Shown: piece after piece, positions 56,517-64,000 of the stretch
Numbering within the stretch: the stretch's first letter is position 1
Layout of the letters: each line of letters opens with the position of its first letter
NCBI GenBank assembly: GCA_947455595.1
Contig: CANGOP010000001.1
Coordinates: forward strand, 186,001-250,000
Length of the DNA stretch: 64,000 nt
Source: Gammaproteobacteria bacterium
GTDB lineage: Bacteria; Pseudomonadota; Gammaproteobacteria; Steroidobacterales; Steroidobacteraceae
Direction: 5' to 3'
Notes under the pieces: generated by a model
Told to the model about the DNA's origin: nothing
What the model saw: only the letters and a program-made list of their open reading frames with translations
Databases searched by the model: none
Program-made: the position numbers and the translations under genes

Positions 56517-58664
56517 TCAGCTCGCAGAGGCCGGCTTGTTGACGGCTTCGATCACAGCGTCCGCGACGTTGCGCGGCACTTGATCATAGTGCGAGAACTC
56601 CATCGTGTACGACGCACGACCGGAGGTCATGCCACGCAGATGGCCGATGTAGCCGAACATCTCCGACAGCGGCACATGGGCCACGACGGCAATGTTCGTG
56701 CCACGCTCCAGCTGATCCTGGATGGAGCCACGACGACGGTTGATGTCGCCAATGACGTCGCCCAGATAGTCGCCCGGGGTCACGGTCTCGACCTTCATCA
56801 CCGGCTCGAGCAGAACGGGGCCGGCCTTGCGAATGCCTTCGCGGAAGCAGGCCTTGGCGGCGATTTCGAACGTCAGCGCGTTCGAGTCGACGTCATGGTA
56901 GCTGCCATCGAACAGGGTCGCCTTGAAGTCGACGGTCGGGAAGCGTGCGAGCACACCGTCCTCGAGCTGCATGCGCAGGCCCTTTTCGACCGACGGCACG
57001 TACTCACGCGGAACCGAGCCGCCGACGGTTTCGTCAACGAACACGAAGCCGGCGCCACGCTCCAATGGCTCGAACTTGATCCAAACGTCTGCGAACTGAC
57101 CCGAGCCGCCCGTCTGCTTTTTGTGGACGTAGTGCTCTTCGATCGACTTCGTGAACGCTTCACGGTAAGCCACCTGCGGCTGACCCATGATGCCTTCGAC
57201 GTTGAACTCCGTGCGCATACGGTCGAGTGTCACTTCCAAGTGCAACTCACCCATGCCGCGCAGAATCGTTTCGCTGGTCTCACGATCGGTTTCGAGACGG
57301 AGTGATGGATCGGCGCGAACCATCTTGCCGAGCGCTGCGCCGAACTTCTCGAGTTCTGCCTTGTTCTTCGGCTTGACCGATACGCTGATCACCGGCTCTG
57401 GGAAGCGCATACGCTCCAAGACAACAGGAGCCGAGGTTTCGCACAGCGTGTCACCGGTATCGGTTTCAGCGAGCGAAACGAGCGCCACGATGTCACCGGC
57501 GCGAGCTTCTTCAATGGCGTTGGCTTCTTTCGCGAACATTTCGACCATACGGCCGATCTTTTCACGCTTGCCGCGGGTCGTGTTCGTGATCGACATGCCC
57601 TTGGTCAGAACGCCCGAGTACACGCGAATGAAGGTCAGCGCGCCGTAGGCGTCGTTGATGACCTTAAACGCGAGTGCCGAGAACGGCTCATCGTCCGAGC
57701 AAAGGCGCTCGCCGATGGGGTTACCGTCCGCGTCCACGGTCTTGATCGCGGCCACGTCAGTCGGGGCCGGGAGGTAATCGACGACTGCGTCGAGAACCTG
57801 CTGCACGCCCTTGTTCTTGTACGACGAACCGCACAGAACCGGGGTGAACGACGAGGAGATCGTGCCCTTGCGCAGGCAGGCGCGCAGGGTCTCGACCGAC
57901 GGCTCGTTGCCTTCCAGATACGCTTCCATCGCCGCGTCATCCATCTCCAGACACGTATCGACGAGTTCAGTGCGGTACTTGGCGATGTCGGCCAGGATCG
58001 CGCGATCGCTCGGCACGGCAATGCCGAGGTCGTCCGCGATCGTCGGCGAGATGTCGAGGACCTTCCACTCGGCGTCCTTGTCATCCGAATCCCAGACGAG
58101 CGCCTTCATTTCGACGAGGTCGATCATGCCCTTGAAGTTGTCTTCCGAACCGATCGGCAGGTGGATCGGCAAGGGACGGGCGCCCAAGCGCTTCTTGATC
58201 ATGTCCACGCAGCGCAGATAGTTCGCGCCGCTGCGGTCCATCTTGTTGACGTAGCACATACGCGGCACGTCGTAGTTGTCGGCCAAACGCCAGTTCGTTT
58301 CCGACTGCGGTTCTACGCCGGCGACGCCGTCGAACACGACGACTGCGCCGTCAAGGACGCGCAGCGAACGGTTCACTTCGATCGTGAAGTCGACGTGCCC
58401 CGGGGTGTCGATGACGTTGATCTTCTTCTTGCGCCAGAAGGCTGAGACGGCTGCCGACTGAATCGTGATGCCGCGCTTCTGCTCCTGCTCGAGGTAGTCG
58501 GTCGTCGTCGAGGACTTCAAGTCCTTCGTGTCATGGATGTCGACGATCGTGTGCTTGCGTCCCGTGTAATACAGGATGCGCTCGGTCGTCGTCGTTTTGC
58601 CGGCGTCGACGTGGGCGATAATTCCGATATTGCGGATATCGGAAAGCGGAGTAGTACGGGGCAT
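56517..58664 (-). CDS. fusA: Elongation factor G, isolated copy
   Basis: Translational GTPase that moves tRNAs through the ribosome; 715 residues. G1 is [13 protein letters not shown]3 [10 protein letters not shown]4 NKMDRSGA, with all five EF-G domains present. The start [14 protein letters not shown] at 58664 is chosen; an upstream in-frame ATG adds 33 residues. It is not beside rpsL, rpsG or tuf. Details differ from str-operon gammaproteobacterial EF-G (for example [18 protein letters not shown] in switch I and [12 protein letters not shown] and [13 protein letters not shown] in domains IV/V), so it may be a second paralogue. Its codon use is strongly biased to C-ending codons, a sign of high expression. 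Confidence 0.93.
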   Translation of the reverse strand: MPRTTPLSDIRNIGIIAHVDAGKTTTTERILYYTGRKHTIVDIHDTKDLKSSTTTDYLEQEQKRGITIQSAAVSAFWRKKKINVIDTPGHVDFTIEVNRSLRVLDGAVVVFDGVAGVEPQSETNWRLADNYDVPRMCYVNKMDRSGANYLRCVDMIKKRLGARPLPIHLPIGSEDNFKGMIDLVEMKALVWDSDDKDAEWKVLDISPTIADDLGIAVPSDRAILADIAKYRTELVDTCLEMDDAAMEAYLEGNEPSVETLRACLRKGTISSSFTPVLCGSSYKNKGVQQVLDAVVDYLPAPTDVAAIKTVDADGNPIGERLCSDDEPFSALAFKVINDAYGALTFIRVYSGVLTKGMSITNTTRGKREKIGRMVEMFAKEANAIEEARAGDIVALVSLAETDTGDTLCETSAPVVLERMRFPEPVISVSVKPKNKAELEKFGAALGKMVRADPSLRLETDRETSETILRGMGELHLEVTLDRMRTEFNVEGIMGQPQVAYREAFTKSIEEHYVHKKQTGGSGQFADVWIKFEPLERGAGFVFVDETVGGSVPREYVPSVEKGLRMQLEDGVLARFPTVDFKATLFDGSYHDVDSNALTFEIAAKACFREGIRKAGPVLLEPVMKVETVTPGDYLGDVIGDINRRRGSIQDQLERGTNIAVVAHVPLSEMFGYIGHLRGMTSGRASYTMEFSHYDQVPRNVADAVIEAVNKPASAS

Positions 58665-58847
58665 GGCTGATTCCGTGCAGTTTGAGTTGGTTCGGTCAAT
58701 AGAAACCCTGGGCCGGGAGCCTGTGATTTGACCGAACTGCGGCCAAACCGGGCATCCGTCCACGGTTCAATGGGCGCGAATTCTGCCAGAAACGCATGAC
58801 AAAGTGCTGAATTGGGTCCGGTTTTTAACAACCGGTCAGTTACCCTT

Positions 58848-59567
58848 TCAGCGTAGCCGGGTGGCCACAATCTCCTGGTACAGCCCCCCGAAGAGCGTGC
58901 GTTTTTCGAATGTAAAGCTCCTGCAGAGAGGGCAAATGGACATAAAGTCTTGATCTAAAAGAGAATTGGCGTAGGGTTCGAGGAGCCTAAAGACCGCTGC
59001 CATGATCGGTCGCAAGGGGTGCCAGGGCGCCATTCGGTGATAGTCAGTGAACACCACCCGTCCACCCACCCGGACGACCTTCAAGAGCGATTCAACGACG
59101 CGCCTACGGTGGTCGGTTGGTACCTCGTGCAGCAGGAAGAAGCAGGCCACGGCGTCCATCGACCCGCCGTCAACACCCGTTTCGCCTCGGGACAGATCTC
59201 CCCGATGGAGGCGCACCTGCGGCAAGCCGGCGACCTTCGGCGCCAGATTCTCCAATTGCACCGCCGCGACGTCTGTCACCGTCAGTTGGCCGTGTCGCCC
59301 AATCCGTTGGGCTAAGAGGGGTGTGTAGTAGCCATAGACGCAGGCGGCCTGTAGGACGCGCTCGCCCGGCGAGAAATGCCCGACCGATGACTGCATGAGT
59401 CGATGGGCATTACCCCACAGGATGGCCGAAACGACCGACGGGCGGTCTAGCCAGCGCAGGGTGCGTCGCGAGAGGTAGGCCCAACTGTAGGTCTTAGAAA
59501 GGTACTCGGGGATCCCGTCGAGCGGCATCTGGCGGCTCGGCGCTGTGGCCTGCGCGGCGGCAGTCAT
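58848..59567 (-). CDS. rquA: Rhodoquinone biosynthesis protein RquA (methyltransferase-like)
   Basis: A 239-residue class I methyltransferase-like protein. Instead of the usual glycine-rich SAM motif it has VLQAACVYG (71-79), and it carries IPEYLSKTYSWAYLS near the start, QLENLAPKV, FFLLHEVPTDHRRR, TDYHRMAPWHPLR, RLLEPYANSL and FGGLYQEIVAT. This set of motifs is that of RquA, which replaces a methoxy group of ubiquinone with an amino group to give rhodoquinone, the low-potential quinone used for fumarate reduction under low oxygen. The protein lies upstream of fusA with 183 bases between them, so not clearly in an operon. A generic methyltransferase is the alternative. Confidence 0.78.
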   Translation of the reverse strand: MTAAAQATAPSRQMPLDGIPEYLSKTYSWAYLSRRTLRWLDRPSVVSAILWGNAHRLMQSSVGHFSPGERVLQAACVYGYYTPLLAQRIGRHGQLTVTDVAAVQLENLAPKVAGLPQVRLHRGDLSRGETGVDGGSMDAVACFFLLHEVPTDHRRRVVESLLKVVRVGGRVVFTDYHRMAPWHPLRPIMAAVFRLLEPYANSLLDQDFMSICPLCRSFTFEKRTLFGGLYQEIVATRLR

Positions 59568-59673
59568 GCTGGACTCATCCTTGCGGTAAGAGCGAGCAGC
59601 TATTACCGCAGTCTGGAGTGCCTGAATGCGGGTCGATATACGTAGGATCGGCTAGTGGGAGGCCGCAAGCCTC

Positions 59674-61389
59674 TCAAAGGACGCTCCCTGCATCCTTGGG
59701 AAGCAAGATCGCTCGCAGTAAGGGCAAAGGAGGCCCGCCCAATGCCAAGAGATGGTCATGGAAAGCCTTCCAGCACACCTGTCCACCCCGGGCCGAGCAG
59801 TAATCCTCGCGCATTTTCCGGATCATGAGCTTTCCGAGCGTGTAATTGAGATAGCCGGGGTCATAAGTGCCCCGCGCGGCTTGTTGGCGCGCTTCGCCGG
59901 GGTTCGTAAAGGCTTTCTCGCGGAATAGCTGTTCGGATTCTTCCAATGTCATGCCGCGGGTATGAAGTCCGATCGCCGAGATCGCTCGCACATTTCGTTC
60001 CAGCGCATTGAAGAGTTGGCCGATATGAACTTCCGGATCGCCTTGCCCGAGCCCGGCTTCCCACATCATTTCTTCTGCGTAATGACCCCACCCTTCGGCA
60101 AAGGCATATCCGACCCACAGCCCGCCGACTACGGACGGCGTGCGATTGGACCACTGAAATTGCAAAAAGTGTCCGGGCCAAACCTCATGAGTGGATACAA
60201 ACAGCAGGTTGGCGCGTGATTCGATGTACGCGGCTTGTTCTGCGGCGCTCCAGGATGGATCGGGAGGGGATAGGTAATAGACGGCCGGGACCCCACGATC
60301 GAAATAACCGGGTGGATCGATATAGGCGCCGTTCTGCTGGTTGTAGGGAGGAGACTCCTCTACGCGAGCTTCTTCGCTTCCCGGAATGGTGAGCAGATCA
60401 TGCTCAACGATGAAACGCTTGAGTTCAGGCAGTTGTGTGCGGGCCGCTGCCACCGGTCCTTCCGGTGGCTTGTGCGCATTCATCCGCTCCACGCAGTCGG
60501 GAATGCTGTCGTGTGGCGCATATTGTTGGCAGGCAGCGTTGAGGGCCTTGAGATTGCGGTCAAGGTCGGCCTGCAAAGCGGCCTCCAATTCATCGAGCGG
60601 CACATCAACCCGCTCGGTCATGTGCAGCATCTGCGAGAACTTTTCGGCACCCAAGGCGTCACTGAAGCCCGCCGTCGGCGTTCGGCGCTGCAGATCATTC
60701 GCAATCTGCTCAAGTGCGCGGGCGGCAGGTTCAATAGCGGCGCGCATTTCCGTTTGCAGTGCCGGGTCTTTCGCGGCAGCGAAGGCGATCAGCACATCTT
60801 TGCGATAGAACGCCGCGAGCCCGCGAAAGCCTGACACGCCGAGCTTGATGTACGTCGCCGGCATGGGTGCCGCGAGATTGCGTCGGATCTCAGGCGCAAC
60901 GCGCACGACTTCGCGCGCATAGGCAATGAACGCTCGTGCGCGGTGGTCGACTGACGCATAGGGCTTGACCACATAGGTTGCGGGATCCAAAGAATCCCCG
61001 CCATCGCTCATCCCGAGATAAAAACCGGGGTTGTGGAAGGGGGCCGCAGCGACTTTGGTCCAAAACAACTCGCGATCGATCCGCGTGAGTAAGTAATCAC
61101 GCTCGAAGCGCTCCTCTGGACTGAGTTGCGCTAGCGGATAATGTTCGACGCGATCCCGAAACCGACCAATTCGATCTGCTTCGGCCAGAATGCCCACTTC
61201 CGACCAATCGGGTAGTCGACCATCGTATTCATGGCGACCTTGCGAGGCAGCAAAAGCGGGATGGTGCTGCAGGTATGACTCGACGTAGTCGTGGACGAGG
61301 TCGTGCCAAGCAAGGTTCGGTTCTGCGCGCTGACAACCCGTCAGTAGGCCAATGGCAATAACCATCAGAGTCAGAAGACGTGGTGACAT
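59674..61389 (-). CDS. DUF885 family metallopeptidase-like lipoprotein
   Basis: A 571-residue protein with lipobox GLLTGC (Cys19), so lipid-anchored in the periplasm or outer membrane. It has the DUF885 zinc motif HEVWPGHFLQ and the downstream EGWGHYAEEMMW, both conserved in this family, whose members are related to M32-like carboxypeptidases and gluzincin peptidases. Starts 5 bases after the M20 gene, so in the same leftward operon as Anbu. Probably degrades short peptides outside the cytoplasm; direct activity has been shown for few members. Confidence 0.88.
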   Translation of the reverse strand: MSPRLLTLMVIAIGLLTGCQRAEPNLAWHDLVHDYVESYLQHHPAFAASQGRHEYDGRLPDWSEVGILAEADRIGRFRDRVEHYPLAQLSPEERFERDYLLTRIDRELFWTKVAAAPFHNPGFYLGMSDGGDSLDPATYVVKPYASVDHRARAFIAYAREVVRVAPEIRRNLAAPMPATYIKLGVSGFRGLAAFYRKDVLIAFAAAKDPALQTEMRAAIEPAARALEQIANDLQRRTPTAGFSDALGAEKFSQMLHMTERVDVPLDELEAALQADLDRNLKALNAACQQYAPHDSIPDCVERMNAHKPPEGPVAAARTQLPELKRFIVEHDLLTIPGSEEARVEESPPYNQQNGAYIDPPGYFDRGVPAVYYLSPPDPSWSAAEQAAYIESRANLLFVSTHEVWPGHFLQFQWSNRTPSVVGGLWVGYAFAEGWGHYAEEMMWEAGLGQGDPEVHIGQLFNALERNVRAISAIGLHTRGMTLEESEQLFREKAFTNPGEARQQAARGTYDPGYLNYTLGKLMIRKMREDYCSARGGQVCWKAFHDHLLALGGPPLPLLRAILLPKDAGSVL

Positions 61390-61394
61390 ATATT

Positions 61395-62753
61395 TCAGTG
61401 CCCGAGTAATTCGAGTGCGGCTGCGCTCATCGCAATAACGCCGGTGCGCAACGTCGGCGCGGCGACGGGGGCATACAGGCCCGAATGAATATTCGGTAAT
61501 GGCACATGCGTCCGCGACGCTTCTGCTGCCTTGACGGGATCGCTGACACCGAGCCAGAACAGTGTGACGGGGATCGTGCCGTCGAGTCCCAGGTTGCCGA
61601 AGTCCTCACTGCCCATGATGCGCGGAAAGTCCTGCACGTTGGCCTGCCCTAAGGCGTTCTCCAGTGCGGGGCGAAGTCGCGCTACTAGCTTTGGTTCATT
61701 GAAGAGGGCGGGGGCCTGCTCCGTTTCGATAACTCTGACGATGGGTAGACGGTCTTCTGGCATATCGGCCCCGAGTGCGGCCGCGCGCGCGATGCGAGCG
61801 ACCGCCTGAATCATGTGTTGCCGCGTCGCCTCGCTGTAGGTGCGCATCGTCAGTTCGAGTTTGACCTCTTCTGGGATGATGTTGCGCTTGGTGCCGCCAT
61901 GAATGGAGCCAACCGTGAGAACGGATGGATCAAATGGCGAGATCTCTCGGCTCACCACGGTCTGCAACTGCATCACGATGCTGGCGGCAAGGACGATAGG
62001 ATCCCGCGCATCTTCCGGTCGAGACCCGTGTCCGCCCACGCCGCGAACCAAGACGTCCATGGAGGTAGAGGTTGCCAAGGCGTAGCCGCTGACAATGCCA
62101 ATCGTGCCCGTCGGAATGGTGGCCGTACTGTGTAACGCGAGCGCGTAGTCGGGCTTGCCGAAACGCTCATATAGCCCGCTCCGGACGAGTGCACTGGCGC
62201 CATCGATCGTTTCTTCGGCGGGTTGCCCAACCAACATCAGCGTCCCGTGCCAGCGGTCACGCAATGCGGCAAGTACCCGGGCGGCGCCGACCATCGAAGT
62301 GACGTGCACATCATGTCCGCAGGCGTGCATCACCGGAAAATTTCCGCCCGTGCTCCCGGCCATGCGCTTATGGCTCGCATATGGCAGTCCGGTCTGTTCT
62401 TCGACAGGCAAGGCATCCATGTCGGCGCGAATGAGCACCGTCGGACCTGTCCCATTGCGAAGAATACCGACGACACCATAGGCCTGCTGGCCGGGGATAC
62501 TGTACTGACCCACACGCTCTGTGACTTCAAAGCCCACTGCACGCAGTTCCCTCGCCAGATCGGCCGAGGTGTGTGCTTCAAGGCGCGATAACTCGGGATC
62601 TGCGTGGAGCGCCTCGTAGTACTGAACGAGGCTCGGCAGTTGGCTATCTGTCAGCGACGCAGTGGTAGCCTCCCGGGGGGCTGTCGCTCGAGCCGTCAGG
62701 GAAAAGCCGAGGCACGCCACGGCGACGGCGATCACACGCGTTACTGAATCCAA
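61395..62753 (-). CDS. M20 family amidohydrolase/peptidase, exported
   Basis: A 452-residue M20D metallohydrolase of the IAA-amino-acid/N-acyl-amino-acid hydrolase type, with a signal peptide (LGFSLTARATA). Metal ligands are seen in RADMDALPVEEQTG, HACGHDVHV, GQPAEET, LALHS and MGSEDFG. It starts with TTG, supported by GGAGG 7 bases upstream. It follows the Anbu gene after 24 bases and precedes the DUF885 gene by 5 bases. Probable role: hydrolysis of N-acyl amino acids or dipeptides in the periplasm. Confidence 0.9.
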   Translation of the reverse strand: MDSVTRVIAVAVACLGFSLTARATAPREATTASLTDSQLPSLVQYYEALHADPELSRLEAHTSADLARELRAVGFEVTERVGQYSIPGQQAYGVVGILRNGTGPTVLIRADMDALPVEEQTGLPYASHKRMAGSTGGNFPVMHACGHDVHVTSMVGAARVLAALRDRWHGTLMLVGQPAEETIDGASALVRSGLYERFGKPDYALALHSTATIPTGTIGIVSGYALATSTSMDVLVRGVGGHGSRPEDARDPIVLAASIVMQLQTVVSREISPFDPSVLTVGSIHGGTKRNIIPEEVKLELTMRTYSEATRQHMIQAVARIARAAALGADMPEDRLPIVRVIETEQAPALFNEPKLVARLRPALENALGQANVQDFPRIMGSEDFGNLGLDGTIPVTLFWLGVSDPVKAAEASRTHVPLPNIHSGLYAPVAAPTLRTGVIAMSAAALELLGH

Positions 62754-62777
62754 TGGAACCCCTCCGGTGAAGGCCGG

Positions 62778-63512
62778 TTATCCCCAGGGAGACTCCGGCA
62801 AGTCTTCGAACGCTGACCGCAGCGCCGATCCCCAGCGCGAACGGACCATTTGGAAATACTCATCGTCGGCACCGATGGTACGCCGTTGACCGAGCGAGAG
62901 GGTATCCTTCGGGTAGATTGCAAGGTCCAGCGGCAGTCCAACCGATAGATTCGATCGGATCGTCGAATCCATGGAGATCAGCGTACATTTGGTCGCGTCA
63001 CGCAGCGTGGTTTCCGGTCTGACCATCCGATCGATAATCGGCTTCCCGTACTTGGATTCGCCGATCTGGAAGTAACAGGTATCCGCCGTGGCTTCGATGA
63101 AGTTGCCGGCCGAATACAGCTGGAACAGGCGCGGCCGGTCTCCACGGATCTGCCCCCCCAGAATGAAACTCGCGGTGAAGTCGATGCCATGCTCTTGCAG
63201 GGCGGCCGCGTCCCGTTTGTGCACTGTGCGAATGGCACGCCCCACGCATTGGGCTGCTTCGTAGAGATTGGCGGCGTCCATGATGAAGGGGCCATCATCG
63301 TCACCCGTCGCTCGATCAGCCCAGAGCAAGCTGACGACCGACTGCGAAATAGCGAGATTGCCAGCCGACATTAAGACCAACACCCGATCGCCTTTGCGCT
63401 CGAATACGGTCATTTTCCGAAAAGTGCTGATGTTGTCGATTCCCGCGTTGGTGCGGGAGTCGGCGAGAAAGACGATGCCTTCATTCAGCAGCGTCGCCAC
63501 ACAATACGTCAC
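62778..63512 (-). CDS. Anbu, ancestral beta-subunit of the proteasome family
   Basis: A 244-residue Ntn-hydrolase of the Anbu (BPH) family. It starts at GTG with MTYCVATLLNEGIVFLADSRTNAGID, so Thr2 would be the N-terminal nucleophile after Met removal, and the segment GIVFLADSRTNAG has the Asp/Arg typical of proteasome subunits; a Lys follows near residue 33 (FRKMTVF). Anbu forms open helical rings and is usually found with a transglutaminase-like protein, as here. Substrate unknown. Confidence 0.92.
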   Translation of the reverse strand: MTYCVATLLNEGIVFLADSRTNAGIDNISTFRKMTVFERKGDRVLVLMSAGNLAISQSVVSLLWADRATGDDDGPFIMDAANLYEAAQCVGRAIRTVHKRDAAALQEHGIDFTASFILGGQIRGDRPRLFQLYSAGNFIEATADTCYFQIGESKYGKPIIDRMVRPETTLRDATKCTLISMDSTIRSNLSVGLPLDLAIYPKDTLSLGQRRTIGADDEYFQMVRSRWGSALRSAFEDLPESPWG

Positions 63513-63575
63513 GTGTTATCCCTCAATATTGGCGGGCGCGATGGTAGAGCCTCGGGCGTGTCACGCCAAGTCTTG

Positions 63576-64000
63576 CTATTGCTGTTGTTGCTGTTGTTCT
63601 TGCTGCGAAGTGGCGACGACCACAGATACTTCCATGGATTCGCCTCCGCCACCTTGCCGGACGCCGCGGATGGGTGCGGCATCTAGATAGTCACGACCGA
63701 CGGACAGGCGGCAATGTCGATCACCGGCAATCTGCCGGTGTGTGATGTCAACTGACAGCCAACCCGTCGACTCACCCAACCACACGTCGGCCCATGCATG
63801 GCTCGCCACTTCGGGCGCGTCGGGCGAATAAATGTAGCCGCTGACGTAACGCGCGGGTACGCCGGCGCTACGGCAGCAGGCGACCATCGCGTGCGCATGG
63901 TCCTGGCAAACGCCCTCTCCGCGCGCTAACACCGTGGCGGCATCATCCGTCACGGCGGTGACTCCGCGTCGATAGCGGATCGCGCCGTGCAGCGCATCCG
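63576..64000 (-). CDS. Transglutaminase-like cysteine protease family protein (partial, N-terminus outside the window)
   Basis: The frame is open to the right window edge and ends at TAG. Transglutaminase-like core motifs are visible: GEGVCQDHAH with the catalytic Cys, SHAWADVWL with the His and LSVDITH with the Asp. The family lies next to Anbu, alpha-E and ATP-grasp genes in the Anbu locus. The C-terminus ends with a glutamine-rich tail (SQQEQQQQQQ). The remaining 5' end and any further genes of the locus lie beyond the window. Confidence 0.88.
   Translation of the reverse strand, partial: DALHGAIRYRRGVTAVTDDAATVLARGEGVCQDHAHAMVACCRSAGVPARYVSGYIYSPDAPEVASHAWADVWLGESTGWLSVDITHRQIAGDRHCRLSVGRDYLDAAPIRGVRQGGGGESMEVSVVVATSQQEQQQQQQ

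Noticed and set aside
63268-63690. Plus-strand frame with a run of cysteines
   Set aside because: The Cys run is the complement of the glutamine codons in the transglutaminase tail; the frame also crosses the Anbu start.
1-64000. Insertion sequences, prophage, CRISPR array, toxin-antitoxin pairs
   Set aside because: No transposase, integrase, phage or cas motifs and no regularly spaced repeats were seen in the window.

Overview
The window is a gene-dense chromosomal segment with no transposases, phage genes or CRISPR arrays and no gene-free stretch longer than about 285 bases. Gene content and order point to a gammaproteobacterium on the Xanthomonadales / Nevskiales / Steroidobacterales side: ftsQ-ftsA-ftsZ-lpxC-DUF721-secA, pilB-pilC-pilD-coaE-zapD-yacG, sucC-sucD-nadE, bamD/rluD-pgeF, clpB, fmdB-aspS, cinA-type pncC-thpR-recA-recX-alaS-csrA-tRNA-Ser. 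No marker gene is present that would fix the family, so this placement is an inference from synteny.

Layout. 1-8.9 kb: end of the division/cell-wall cluster (ftsQ end, ftsA, ftsZ, lpxC), a convergent dciA-like gene, secA, a GNAT gene and a Nudix gene. 8.9-13.3 kb: a secreted prolyl oligopeptidase lipoprotein translationally coupled to a CadC-like membrane regulator. 13.4-20.2 kb: a leftward type IV pilus/housekeeping run (pilA; pilB-pilC-pilD-coaE-zapD-yacG-GST). 20.5-24.4 kb: succinyl-CoA synthetase and NAD synthetase. 24.4-33.6 kb: bamD, rluD-pgeF, a ZIP transporter, clpB with a heat-shock type promoter, fmdB, aspS and an alpha/beta hydrolase. 33.6-40.2 kb: mutS, then a rightward chain of overlapping genes (UbiA-family prenyltransferase, membrane glycosyltransferase, YidB-like, pncC, thpR). 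40.3-45.1 kb: recA-recX-alaS-csrA-tRNA-Ser(GCU). 45.3-56.4 kb: accessory block of FecR/TonB receptor, an RND efflux triad and an amidase. 56.5-59.6 kb: an isolated EF-G gene and a probable rquA (rhodoquinone biosynthesis). 59.7-64 kb: a leftward proteolysis cluster (transglutaminase-like, Anbu proteasome-like, M20 amidohydrolase, DUF885 metallopeptidase), cut by the window end.

Most striking signals: (1) SecA is 1028 residues, longer than usual, because it carries a PDZ-like segment inserted at the start of the preprotein-crosslinking region and two tandem C-terminal SEC-C zinc motifs. (2) Two unrelated proteins, SucD and an FmdB zinc-ribbon protein, both end in long lysine/alanine-rich tails like histone H1 or AlgP. 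(3) A RquA-type methyltransferase suggests that the organism can make rhodoquinone and so respire fumarate. (4) The Anbu locus is extended with two further peptidases. All domain calls rest on reading the translated sequence; no database search was run.
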